Source: Agromyces protaetiae (GTDB lineage Bacteria; Actinomycetota; Actinomycetes; Actinomycetales; Microbacteriaceae). From it: 64,000 bases of DNA. Under the pieces are notes generated by a model. That model was not told where the DNA came from, made no database searches, and worked only from the letters and a program-made list of their open reading frames with translations. The DNA is taken from the NCBI RefSeq assembly GCF_030866785.1, contig NZ_CP133018.1:930001-994000 (forward strand), written 5' to 3'. The translations under genes and the position numbers were made by a program. Position 1 is the stretch's first letter. Every line of letters begins with the position of its first letter. Below are positions 26,906 to 35,878 of the stretch, in pieces.

Positions 26906-27916
26906 TCAGGCCTTCGTCTTGCGTTTGCGCTGCCAGGTGTCGGCCGCGACCGCGGCGACGATCACGAGGCCCGTGACGACGGTCTGCCAGAACGACGAGA
27001 TGCCGTTGATGTTGAGGATGTTCTGCAGCAGGCCGATGAACGCGACGCCGATGATGGTGCCCCACATCGTGCCGGAGCCGCCGAAGAGCGCCGCGCCGCC
27101 GATGATGACGGCCGAGATCACCGTGAGCTCGAGGCCGGTGCCGGTCACCCCCTGGACGTAGGAGAGGAACGACAGGCCGAGGACGCCGGCGACCGCGGCC
27201 GTGAGGCCTGAGAGCACGAAGGCCGTGAGCTTCACCTTCTTGACGTCGATGCCCACCAGGCGCGCGGCCTCCTGGTTGCCGCCGACGGCGTAGGTGTTGA
27301 ACCCGAGCCGCGAACGGGAGAGCAGGATGACGCCGATCGCGGCGATGACCGCGAAGATGATCAGCTGCATGGGGACGACCCCGAAGAGGCGGCCCTGACC
27401 GAGCAGCGTGAACTCGGCCACGCCGGGCTGGCTCGCGCTCAGCGAGATCGGCGCGCCGTCGGAGATCAGCAGGGTGACACCGCGGAACACGCTGAGACTG
27501 CCCAGGGTGACGATGAAGCTCGGCACTCCGAGCAGGACGACCGCGAGGCCGTTGAGCAGGCCGGCGACGACGCCCACGCCGAGCCCGATGACGACCGCGA
27601 GCGGCCACGCGAGCCCGGCGGCGATCGCCATGCCGGTCGAGATCGCGGCCAGCGCGTAGATCGACCCGACGGAGAGGTCGATCTCGCCGTTCACGATGAC
27701 GAACGTCGCACCGATCGCCATGATGCCGATCTGCGAGATCTGCTGGCCGACCGACAGCAGGTTGCCGGTCTGCAGGAAGCTCGGCGAGAGCACCGAACCG
27801 AGGATGAACAGCAGCACGAGCGCGGCGAACACGCCGGCCTCGCGGGCGTGCAGCAGCTTCCGGAGGTCGAAGCCGGCGCGGCGGACGGGCACGGCAGAGG
27901 TGGCGGTCGTGGTCAT
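26906..27916 (-). CDS. rbsC: Sugar ABC transporter permease (RbsC type)
   Basis: 336 residues, hydrophobic throughout with about eight to ten helices; the family block IVNGEIDLSVGSIYALAA (about 77-94) and GGAALFGGSGTMWGTIIGV are seen. It forms the membrane channel with RbsA. The ATG overlaps the kinase stop by 4 bases. A basic tail WQRKRKTKA ends the protein on the cytoplasmic side. Confidence 0.93.
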   Translation of the reverse strand: MTTTATSAVPVRRAGFDLRKLLHAREAGVFAALVLLFILGSVLSPSFLQTGNLLSVGQQISQIGIMAIGATFVIVNGEIDLSVGSIYALAAISTGMAIAAGLAWPLAVVIGLGVGVVAGLLNGLAVVLLGVPSFIVTLGSLSVFRGVTLLISDGAPISLSASQPGVAEFTLLGQGRLFGVVPMQLIIFAVIAAIGVILLSRSRLGFNTYAVGGNQEAARLVGIDVKKVKLTAFVLSGLTAAVAGVLGLSFLSYVQGVTGTGLELTVISAVIIGGAALFGGSGTMWGTIIGVAFIGLLQNILNINGISSFWQTVVTGLVIVAAVAADTWQRKRKTKA

Positions 27917-28845
27917 CGGGTGGCTCCGGTCTGGGTGGCGCTCACGGTCGTGAGCTGATCGGGGGTGGGGAGGGCGGGGATCACGCCGGCGATGGTGACG
28001 GCGTGCGCTCCTGCGCGGGCGGCGTAGGCGGCGGCCTCGGCGAGCGTGCGCCCCTCGGCGAGGGAGACCGCGAGCGCCGCGGTGAACGAGTCGCCGGCGC
28101 CCGTCGTGTCGACGACGTGCTCGACGACGACGGGTGCGACCTCGGTGAGGCCCGTCTCGTCGGCGATGAGCGCGCCGGCGCTGCCGCGGGTGAGGACGAT
28201 GCTCGCGTCGGTGCGGCCCTTCAGCTGCGCGATGAGCGCGGCGTCGTCGAGGCCGTGGCCGGCGTCGAGCCCGAGCAGGATGGGCGCCTCCGTCTGGTTC
28301 GGGGTGAGCACGTCGATGAGCGGCCAGGCGTCGTCGGGCAGCGGGTACGCCGGTGCGGGGTTGAGCAGCGTGCGGGTGCCGCTCTCGCGGGCGACCCGGA
28401 GTGCCGCGACGACCGCCGTCATCGGGATCTCCATGGAGACCACGAGCAGGTCGGCCGCGGCGATCTCGTCGCGGAACGCCTCGACGGCGCGCTCGTCGAG
28501 CAGGTCGAGTGCGCCGGGCGCGATCGCGATGCGGTTCTCGCCCGACGGCTCGACGAGGATGAAGCCGACCATGGTCGCGGCTTCGGCGGTGACCAGCGTC
28601 TTGGCCGCGTCGACGCCCTCGTCCTGCCAGAGCCGCGCCGCTGCGCGGCCGTAGTCGTCGTCGCCAACGGCCGTGAGGAAGCTCACATCGGCGCCGAGGC
28701 GTGCGGCGGCGATGGCCTGGTTCGATCCCTTGCCGCCGGGGCCCTCGGCGAACTGCCCGTTCGAGACCGTCTCTCCGGGCTCGGGGGAGTGTGGGACGCG
28801 CATCGTCAGCCCGACGCCGTAGCTTCCAACCACCGCGATCTTCAT
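27913..28845 (-). CDS. rbsK: PfkB-family pentose kinase (ribokinase type)
   Basis: 310 residues from the ATG at 28845; the longer open frame to 28899 lies in the operator region. Family signatures: GGKGSNQAIAAARLGADV (about 36-53, ribokinase signature 1) and DTTGAGDSFTAALA (about 249-262) with the catalytic Asp. The first gene of the seven-gene operon. Ribokinase and deoxyribokinase are close relatives; with DeoC in the operon the substrate may be deoxyribose. Divergent from the large cell-wall protein. Confidence 0.92.
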   Translation of the reverse strand: MKIAVVGSYGVGLTMRVPHSPEPGETVSNGQFAEGPGGKGSNQAIAAARLGADVSFLTAVGDDDYGRAAARLWQDEGVDAAKTLVTAEAATMVGFILVEPSGENRIAIAPGALDLLDERAVEAFRDEIAAADLLVVSMEIPMTAVVAALRVARESGTRTLLNPAPAYPLPDDAWPLIDVLTPNQTEAPILLGLDAGHGLDDAALIAQLKGRTDASIVLTRGSAGALIADETGLTEVAPVVVEHVVDTTGAGDSFTAALAVSLAEGRTLAEAAAYAARAGAHAVTIAGVIPALPTPDQLTTVSATQTGATR

Positions 28846-28862
28846 CGATTCACCGTTACTTC

Positions 28863-28899
28863 GTTGTACGTGGAGTTGTATGTGGACAACTATGTACAA
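28863..28899. promoter_or_regulatory. Operator region of the sugar operon
   Basis: Two near-identical 12-mers, GTTGTACGTGGA and GTTGTATGTGGA (28863-28886), overlap nested inverted repeats: TTGTAC (28864-28869) with GTACAA (28894-28899), and GTTGT (28875-28879) with ACAAC (28886-28890). It is an AT-rich island 18 bases upstream of rbsK and is the likely binding site of the GntR-type regulator of the operon. Confidence 0.65.
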
Positions 28900-29065
28900 G
28901 TGAGTATGAACACGGACTGCTCTGCTGTCAAATCACATCCTCCGGGTCTGGGTGTGTCGTTCACCGGCGAGACATGTGCGGGTCATCGGCGGGTCGTCTC
29001 CGGGTCGGGCACCGCGCATAGCGTGCTGACGCCCCCGACCGACCACGCACGAAGGTTCTCCACGC

Positions 29066-32000
29066 ATGCGCCTGCCCCAACACACCCGCGAACGGCGCGT
29101 GACGCGCGTCGCCGCGCTCGCCGTCGCCGCCGCGATCGCGACCGGCGGACTCGCCGCCGCCCCCACGGCCGTCGCGCCGGCCCTCGCCGCGCCCGACACG
29201 CGCGGCCTCGACCTCACGGGCGGCGACTCGAGCCTGCTCACGGCCGACACCGAGACGCTCGCGCCCGGGCTCGAGCTCACGGACTTCCGCCGGCTGCAGC
29301 CCGCAGGCTGGGTGACCGGCCACGTCATGCGCGCCGACCTGACGACCCCGACCCTCTCGCTCGACGTGCTCGACGGCGGCACGGTGACGGGCGGAGCGAC
29401 GTTGACCGAGCAGATCGCGGACACGGGCGCGGTCGCGGCGGTCAACGGCGACTACTTCGACATGAACGCCTCGGTCGCCCCGGTCGGCACGAACGTGTCG
29501 CCGAGCGAGGGACTGCGCACCGCGAGCGGCGGGCCGCGCCAGGCGTTCACGATCACCGACGGCATCGCCGCGGTGCAACAGCTGCTGGTCCAGGGCACGG
29601 TCACGATCGCGGGCAGCCCGACCCCGCTCGGCGGTGTGAACACGCCAGGCCTCGCGGCGAACGCGATCGGCTGGTACACGCCAGCGTGGGGCACGCACCC
29701 GCTCAGCCGCCCGCTCGGCGGCCCGGGCGCGCTCGCGAGCCAGGTCGCGATGGCGGTCGTGCAAGACGGCGTCGTGCAGTCCGTCACGACCGACCCCGCG
29801 GCGATCTCCGCGGATGCCGCGATCGCCGGCGGCACGGGCGTGCTGATCGGCCGCGAGGCGGGCGCCACGACGCTCGCCGCGCTGACCCCGGGCGACGCCG
29901 TCGACGTGGTCGTCGGCACGAGCGCCGACGTCGATCTCGCGGTCAGCGGCTCGCAGCGCATGATCGTCGACGGTGTGCAGACCGACGAGGACCAGGTCGA
30001 GGCCGCGCGCACCGCGATCGGCGTGAACCGCGACGGCACCGAGATCACGGTCGTCTCGATCGACGGCCGCGCGACCGACAGCCGCGGCATGACGATCCGC
30101 GAGCTCGGTGACCTCATGCTCGACCTCGGCGTGCACAACGCCGTGAACCTCGACGGCGGCGGCTCGACCATGCTCGCCGCGCGTCGCGCGGGCACGACCG
30201 AGGCGCAGATCGCGAACCGTCCGTCGGACGGATCCGAGCGCGTGGTCGCCAACAGCCTCGCCTTCTTCTCGAGCGCGCCGGCGGGCGCGGTGACGGATGT
30301 CTCGGTCGCGCCCGCGTCGGGCGCTGCGAACGCCGACGCGGTCTTCCCGCGTCTGGGCCGCACGATCGCGGGCACCGGCCTCGACGCGAACCTCACGGGT
30401 GTGGCCGTCGACGGCCAATTCGTCGCCGATGCGGCGCTCGAGCTCGCGCTCGACCTCGACCCGGCGGATGCTGCGCCGAGCAGCGGTGCGACGGTGCGCG
30501 CGGTGGGCGTGACATCCGGTCGCGGTGGCGTGACCTTCACCGCCGAAGGCAAGTCGGCCACGACCGGGTTGCGCGTGCTCGGCGAGCTCGCCCGGATCCG
30601 GCCGAGCAGCACGGTCGTCGCGCTGCCCGAGCCGGGGCAGACCGCGCGGGTGACCCTCTCGGGCCTCGATGCCGACGGCTTCGACGCGCCGCTCGAGACG
30701 CAGGACGTGCAGGTCGTGAGCGGCGCCGACGTGACCGTGACCGCCGACGGCCGCGACCGGTTCCTGATCACGCCGAACACCGAGAGCGGCTCGGCCACCG
30801 TGACCTTCACGGCCGACGGCCGCAGCGTCGACGTGGCCGTGACGATCGGCTACCGCAGCCTGTCTGTCGCCGACTTCGCCGACGGCACGTCGTGGGCCAC
30901 CGCGGCCGACCGCGCCACGGGCACGATGACCCCGTCGACCGGCCCGAACGGCGAGCCCGCGCTGCGCATGTCCTACGACTTCGCGTCGAGCACGGGCACG
31001 CGCGGGTACTACGCGGTCGCGCCCGAGATGGCGACCGCGGGCAGCCTCGGCCGGCAGCTCGAGGGGCAGCCGCAGGCGCTCACGCTGTGGATCAACGGTG
31101 ACGGCAGCGGCGTGTGGCCGCGCATCCAGATGAAGAACGGCGCGGGCACGACGATCAACCTCGACGGGCCGAACGTGACCTGGACCGGCTGGCAGCAGGC
31201 GAGGTTCACGGTGCCGGCCGGCACGCCGTACCCCCTGCACCTGCAGCGCATCCGCATGCTCGAGACGCGCTCGGCCGTGAGCTACCAGGGCCAGGTCGAG
31301 ATCGCGGGCCTCGAGTCGATCGTGGCGCCCGACGTCGACCAGCCGGTCGCGCCGGTCGTGCACGACCCGGTGATCGTGACCAACGGCACGGTCGACTCCC
31401 GTGCACAGCGCATCGCGGTGATGAGCGACTCGCAGTTCGTCGCGCGCAGCCCCGAGAGCGACGCCGTGCAGGGCGCGCGGCAGACGCTGCGTGAGATCCT
31501 CGCGGCCGAGCCCGACCTGCTCGTCATCAACGGCGACTTCGTCGACGAGGCGACGCCGGCCGACTACGAGCTCGCGCAGCGCATCCTCGACGAGGAGATC
31601 GGCGACCGGCTGCCGTACGTGTACGTCCCCGGCAACCACGAGATCATGGGCGGGCCGATCGCGAACTTCGAGGCCGCCTTCGGCGACACCACGACCGCGT
31701 CGACGCTCGGCCGGACGAAGCTCGTCACCCTGAACACGGCGGCCGGGTCGTTCCGCGCGTCGGAGGCGTCCCAGCTCGCGTTCCTCGAGGACGAGCTGGC
31801 GGATGCCTCGGCGGACTCGTCGATCACTGGCGTGCTGGTCTTCGCACACCACCCCATCGACGACCCGCAGCCCGCGAAGGCGAGCCAGCTCTCCGACCGT
31901 ACGGAGGCCGCCGCCTTCGGCGACGCGCTCGCCGGGTTCCGGGCCGACACGGGCAAGTCGATCGCGCTCGTGAACGCCCACGTCGGGGTGTTCCACGCGA

Positions 32001-32785
32001 CCGCGTTCGACGGGGTCTCGCAGCTCACCAATGGCAACTCGGGCAAGAGCCCGTCGGGCACGCCCGCGACCGGCGGGTTCACCGGCTGGACCATGCTCGG
32101 CGTGAACCCGGGCACCGGCGTGGTCGGTACCGACCCGGTCACCGTGCTCGACCGTACCCGCTGGATGCAGGCCGAGGTGCACGCCCGCGTCGACGACCTC
32201 ACGCTCGACGCGCCCACGATCCTCGAGGTCGGCGAGACCGTGCCGGTGTCGGCGACGATCACGCAGGACGGCGGCCGCGAGGTGCCGGTCGCGTGGCCGA
32301 TGAGCGCGAGCTGGGGCGGCGACGGCGTGGCGGTCGACGACGGCGCGCTGGCGCGTCTCGAGCGCGCGGTCGCCGCGACCGACACGCTCCGCCTCAACCC
32401 CGAGACCGGCGAGCTCACGGCCCTGGCCGCGGGCGAGGCATCCCTCGCCGTGACCGTGAACGGCGTGACCGAGACCGTCGACGTGACGGTCGCGGCCGCA
32501 CCAGTCGACCCGACGGACCCGGGCACCGGCCCGACCGACCCGGGCACCGACCCGACGGACCCGGGCACCGGCCCGACCGGCCCGGGCACGCAGCCCGGCC
32601 CGGGCCAGGGCGCCGACCCCGCGGGCACCGGCGGAGACGCCGCGTCGGGCGACCTCGCCGACACCGGGTTCGACAACGGATGGCTCGTGTGGGTCGCCGT
32701 GGGCCTCGTCGTCGTCGGCGGCGTGGTCGCCGCGATCGTCGTGATCCGGCGTCACCGTCAGGAGAAGACCACCGCCGCGGAGTGA
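29066..32785 (+). CDS. Cell-wall anchored phosphodiester glycosidase plus metallophosphatase
   Basis: 1239 residues. A secretion signal (to about 41, AALAAPD) precedes a NAGPA-type phosphodiester glycosidase domain (about 75-410: VAAVNGDYFDMN, NLDGGGSTMLAARR, VANSLAFF). Beta-rich regions (about 415-770) follow, including a carbohydrate-binding-like segment. A calcineurin-type metallophosphatase occupies about 783-1010: MSDSQF, NGDFVDE, VPGNHEIMGG, AHHPIDD, NAHVGVFH. Then a Big2-like domain, a PTDPGTG repeat linker (about 1150-1175), and LADTG (about 1198), a membrane helix and basic tail, which is an LAxTG sortase signal. It probably trims wall or phospho-sugar polymers outside the cell. DxQ in place of DxH at the first metal ligand is noted. 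Confidence 0.88.
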   Translation: MRLPQHTRERRVTRVAALAVAAAIATGGLAAAPTAVAPALAAPDTRGLDLTGGDSSLLTADTETLAPGLELTDFRRLQPAGWVTGHVMRADLTTPTLSLDVLDGGTVTGGATLTEQIADTGAVAAVNGDYFDMNASVAPVGTNVSPSEGLRTASGGPRQAFTITDGIAAVQQLLVQGTVTIAGSPTPLGGVNTPGLAANAIGWYTPAWGTHPLSRPLGGPGALASQVAMAVVQDGVVQSVTTDPAAISADAAIAGGTGVLIGREAGATTLAALTPGDAVDVVVGTSADVDLAVSGSQRMIVDGVQTDEDQVEAARTAIGVNRDGTEITVVSIDGRATDSRGMTIRELGDLMLDLGVHNAVNLDGGGSTMLAARRAGTTEAQIANRPSDGSERVVANSLAFFSSAPAGAVTDVSVAPASGAANADAVFPRLGRTIAGTGLDANLTGVAVDGQFVADAALELALDLDPADAAPSSGATVRAVGVTSGRGGVTFTAEGKSATTGLRVLGELARIRPSSTVVALPEPGQTARVTLSGLDADGFDAPLETQDVQVVSGADVTVTADGRDRFLITPNTESGSATVTFTADGRSVDVAVTIGYRSLSVADFADGTSWATAADRATGTMTPSTGPNGEPALRMSYDFASSTGTRGYYAVAPEMATAGSLGRQLEGQPQALTLWINGDGSGVWPRIQMKNGAGTTINLDGPNVTWTGWQQARFTVPAGTPYPLHLQRIRMLETRSAVSYQGQVEIAGLESIVAPDVDQPVAPVVHDPVIVTNGTVDSRAQRIAVMSDSQFVARSPESDAVQGARQTLREILAAEPDLLVINGDFVDEATPADYELAQRILDEEIGDRLPYVYVPGNHEIMGGPIANFEAAFGDTTTASTLGRTKLVTLNTAAGSFRASEASQLAFLEDELADASADSSITGVLVFAHHPIDDPQPAKASQLSDRTEAAAFGDALAGFRADTGKSIALVNAHVGVFHATAFDGVSQLTNGNSGKSPSGTPATGGFTGWTMLGVNPGTGVVGTDPVTVLDRTRWMQAEVHARVDDLTLDAPTILEVGETVPVSATITQDGGREVPVAWPMSASWGGDGVAVDDGALARLERAVAATDTLRLNPETGELTALAAGEASLAVTVNGVTETVDVTVAAAPVDPTDPGTGPTDPGTDPTDPGTGPTGPGTQPGPGQGADPAGTGGDAASGDLADTGFDNGWLVWVAVGLVVVGGVVAAIVVIRRHRQEKTTAAE

Positions 32786-32801
32786 CGAGCCCCGCGACGC
32801 A

Positions 32802-32845
32802 AGCGACCCCGTCGCCCCACCTCACGGCCGGCCGGCGGGGTCGCT
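32802..32845 (+). terminator. Stem-loop between convergent genes
   Basis: AGCGACCCCG (32802-32811) pairs perfectly with CGGGGTCGCT (32836-32845); a GGCCGGCC palindrome lies within the 24-base loop. Placed between the large secreted protein and the convergent hydrolase gene. Confidence 0.75.
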
Positions 32846-32887
32846 CCGTCCCACGTCCACCCCTTCTCGGCGGGCGGCGCCGACGGC

Positions 32888-33829
<942 letters not shown>

Positions 33830-35878
33830 TCAGCGCGCAGAGGTGACCGCCCGCGCGCGGAGCGCGCGCGGGGAGACGCGGCGGCGTGCGGCGATCCCCG
33901 CGACCACGAGCAGCGCGCCGGCGAGCAGGGCCAGTACGAGCCCGAGCGTGGCCGCGGCGGGGTTCTGACCGAGCCCCGAGGCCGCCCCGAGCAGCAGGTC
34001 GCGCGCCGCAGCGGTCGGCAGGGCGCTCGCGGCTCCCGTGACCGCGGCGGGCACGGTCGACGACAGGCCGGCAGCGAGCGCCAGGACGCCCGCGAGGACC
34101 GCGAGCACCCGGCCGATGCCGCCGAACGCCGCCGCGAGCCCTTCGTTCACGACGGCGAACACGGCACCGATGAGCAGGCACGCCCCGACCGTCGCGATGC
34201 CCTGCGCCGGCGTCACGGTGAGCGCGACGAGCACCGCGATCGACACGATCGCGCCCTGCACCGCACCGACCGCGGCCATCGGCCAGAGCGCCCGCCAGGC
34301 GATCGCGATCGACGACGCCGAGGTCATGAGCTCCCGCCGGGGAACGGCACGCCGTGCAAGTGCGGCCGCGAGTGCGCCGATCCACAGTGCGAGCACCGCG
34401 AACAGCGGCACCGACGACAGGCCGGGCGGGATCTCGGTCTGGTCGGCGCGAACGGGGTCGGCGACCACGTTCGACAGCGTCGCGACGTCGTCGTCGGAGT
34501 AGACGGGGATCTGCTCGACCGCGGTCGCGAGCCCGTCCGCGAGCTGGGCGGCGCCGGTGTCGAGCTGCGCCGCCCCGGCCGCGAGGCTCTGCGCGCCCGC
34601 GTCGAGCGAGGCCGCGCCGCTGGCCGAGGCATCCGCCCCGCTCGCGATCGCGGCCGCACCGCCCGCCGAGCCGTCGATGCCGCCGACCAGCGCGGGCATC
34701 GCCTGCGCGAGCGCGTCGGCACCCGATGCGACCTGCCCGGCACCGCCCGCGAGCGCGCCGACCCCGGCATCCGCGTTCTGCAGACGGCCGAGCGCCGCGG
34801 TCGCCTCGCCGCACACGGTGCCCGGCCCGGGCAGCGCGCAGATGCGCGCGACGACGGCGGCGAATTCGGCCGTCGCCCCGGTGAGCGCGGTCGACGCGCT
34901 CGAGAGGGCGGATGCCACGCCGGTCGCGCCCTGCGCGAGGGCGGCGGTCTCACCCGGGAGCGGCTGCGCGGCGGCATCGAGTTGCGCGAGCCCTGTCGCG
35001 AGCTCGGCCGCGCCCGCGTCGAGCGACGCGAGCCCGGCGCTCAGCTGGTCGGCACCGCCGACGAGCTGCGCGGCGCCGGTCGACAGCTGGTCGGCTCCCG
35101 ACGCGAGCGAGGATGCCCCGGCGCTCGCCTGCCCGATCTGCTCGTTGATCGTCGTGAACCCGTCGTAGACCTGCACGAGGTACTGCGCGATGAGCTGCCG
35201 GTTCAGCGCCGCCGTCGCAGCGGTCGTGACGGCCTGGGTGAGCGCCGGATCGAGGAACGCCGACGACGGCGTCGTCGCCACCTCGATCGTCGCGGGGCGC
35301 GCGTCGGCGGCGGGCCCGGCGATCGAGGTCGCGGCCGCGGAGAACGACGCCGGGATCGTCACGACCGCGGCGTACCGGCCCGAGGAGAGGCCGGCGTCGG
35401 CCTCGTCGGCGTTCGTGAGGATCCACGTGAAATCGGCGCTGTCGGTGGTGTCAGCGCTGTCGGCGCTGCCGTCGCTGCCGTCCGGCGACGGCACGGGGGT
35501 CGCGGTGGCGGGCGCGCTCGTCGCCGGCGCATCGCCCGCCGGCTGGCCGCCGACGCCCGCGGCTGCGGTGTCGCTGCCTGTACCGGCGCTCGCGCCCGAC
35601 CCGGACGCCGGTGTCGCCGCGGATGTCTCGCCGCTCGCCCCTGCGATCAACGCGGCCGCGAACTGGCGCCCCAGCGGGATCGTCTGATCGTTCACGGTCA
35701 CCGGCTCATCCTCGTTCACGATCGCCGCGGTGACCCGGTCCAGCTGCTGGGTCGGCGCCCCGAGCGACGCGATGAGCAGACCACCGATGAGCAGCGGCAG
35801 CGCCGCGAGCCCGACGACCGACGCCGGCCCGAACCGTTCCGCGCCGGCGCTCGCCGAGAACCCGCCCGCCCGCGTCAT
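33830..35878 (-). CDS. YhgE/Pip-type membrane protein
   Basis: 682 residues. One N-terminal helix (VVGLAALPLLIGGLLIASLG), a long external region, then about five C-terminal helices from residue about 505, as in YhgE/Pip proteins of the ABC-2 fold. The external part contains many short repeats of the form SGADQLSTGAAQL/SAGLASLDAGAAEL (about 255-500), a predicted long coiled helix. The ATG overlaps the MMPL stop by 4 bases, so both are co-translated and probably form one envelope export or assembly machine. A Ser/Asp/Ala-rich insert (about 80-145) is unusual. Confidence 0.87.
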   Translation of the reverse strand: MTRAGGFSASAGAERFGPASVVGLAALPLLIGGLLIASLGAPTQQLDRVTAAIVNEDEPVTVNDQTIPLGRQFAAALIAGASGETSAATPASGSGASAGTGSDTAAAGVGGQPAGDAPATSAPATATPVPSPDGSDGSADSADTTDSADFTWILTNADEADAGLSSGRYAAVVTIPASFSAAATSIAGPAADARPATIEVATTPSSAFLDPALTQAVTTAATAALNRQLIAQYLVQVYDGFTTINEQIGQASAGASSLASGADQLSTGAAQLVGGADQLSAGLASLDAGAAELATGLAQLDAAAQPLPGETAALAQGATGVASALSSASTALTGATAEFAAVVARICALPGPGTVCGEATAALGRLQNADAGVGALAGGAGQVASGADALAQAMPALVGGIDGSAGGAAAIASGADASASGAASLDAGAQSLAAGAAQLDTGAAQLADGLATAVEQIPVYSDDDVATLSNVVADPVRADQTEIPPGLSSVPLFAVLALWIGALAAALARRAVPRRELMTSASSIAIAWRALWPMAAVGAVQGAIVSIAVLVALTVTPAQGIATVGACLLIGAVFAVVNEGLAAAFGGIGRVLAVLAGVLALAAGLSSTVPAAVTGAASALPTAAARDLLLGAASGLGQNPAAATLGLVLALLAGALLVVAGIAARRRVSPRALRARAVTSAR

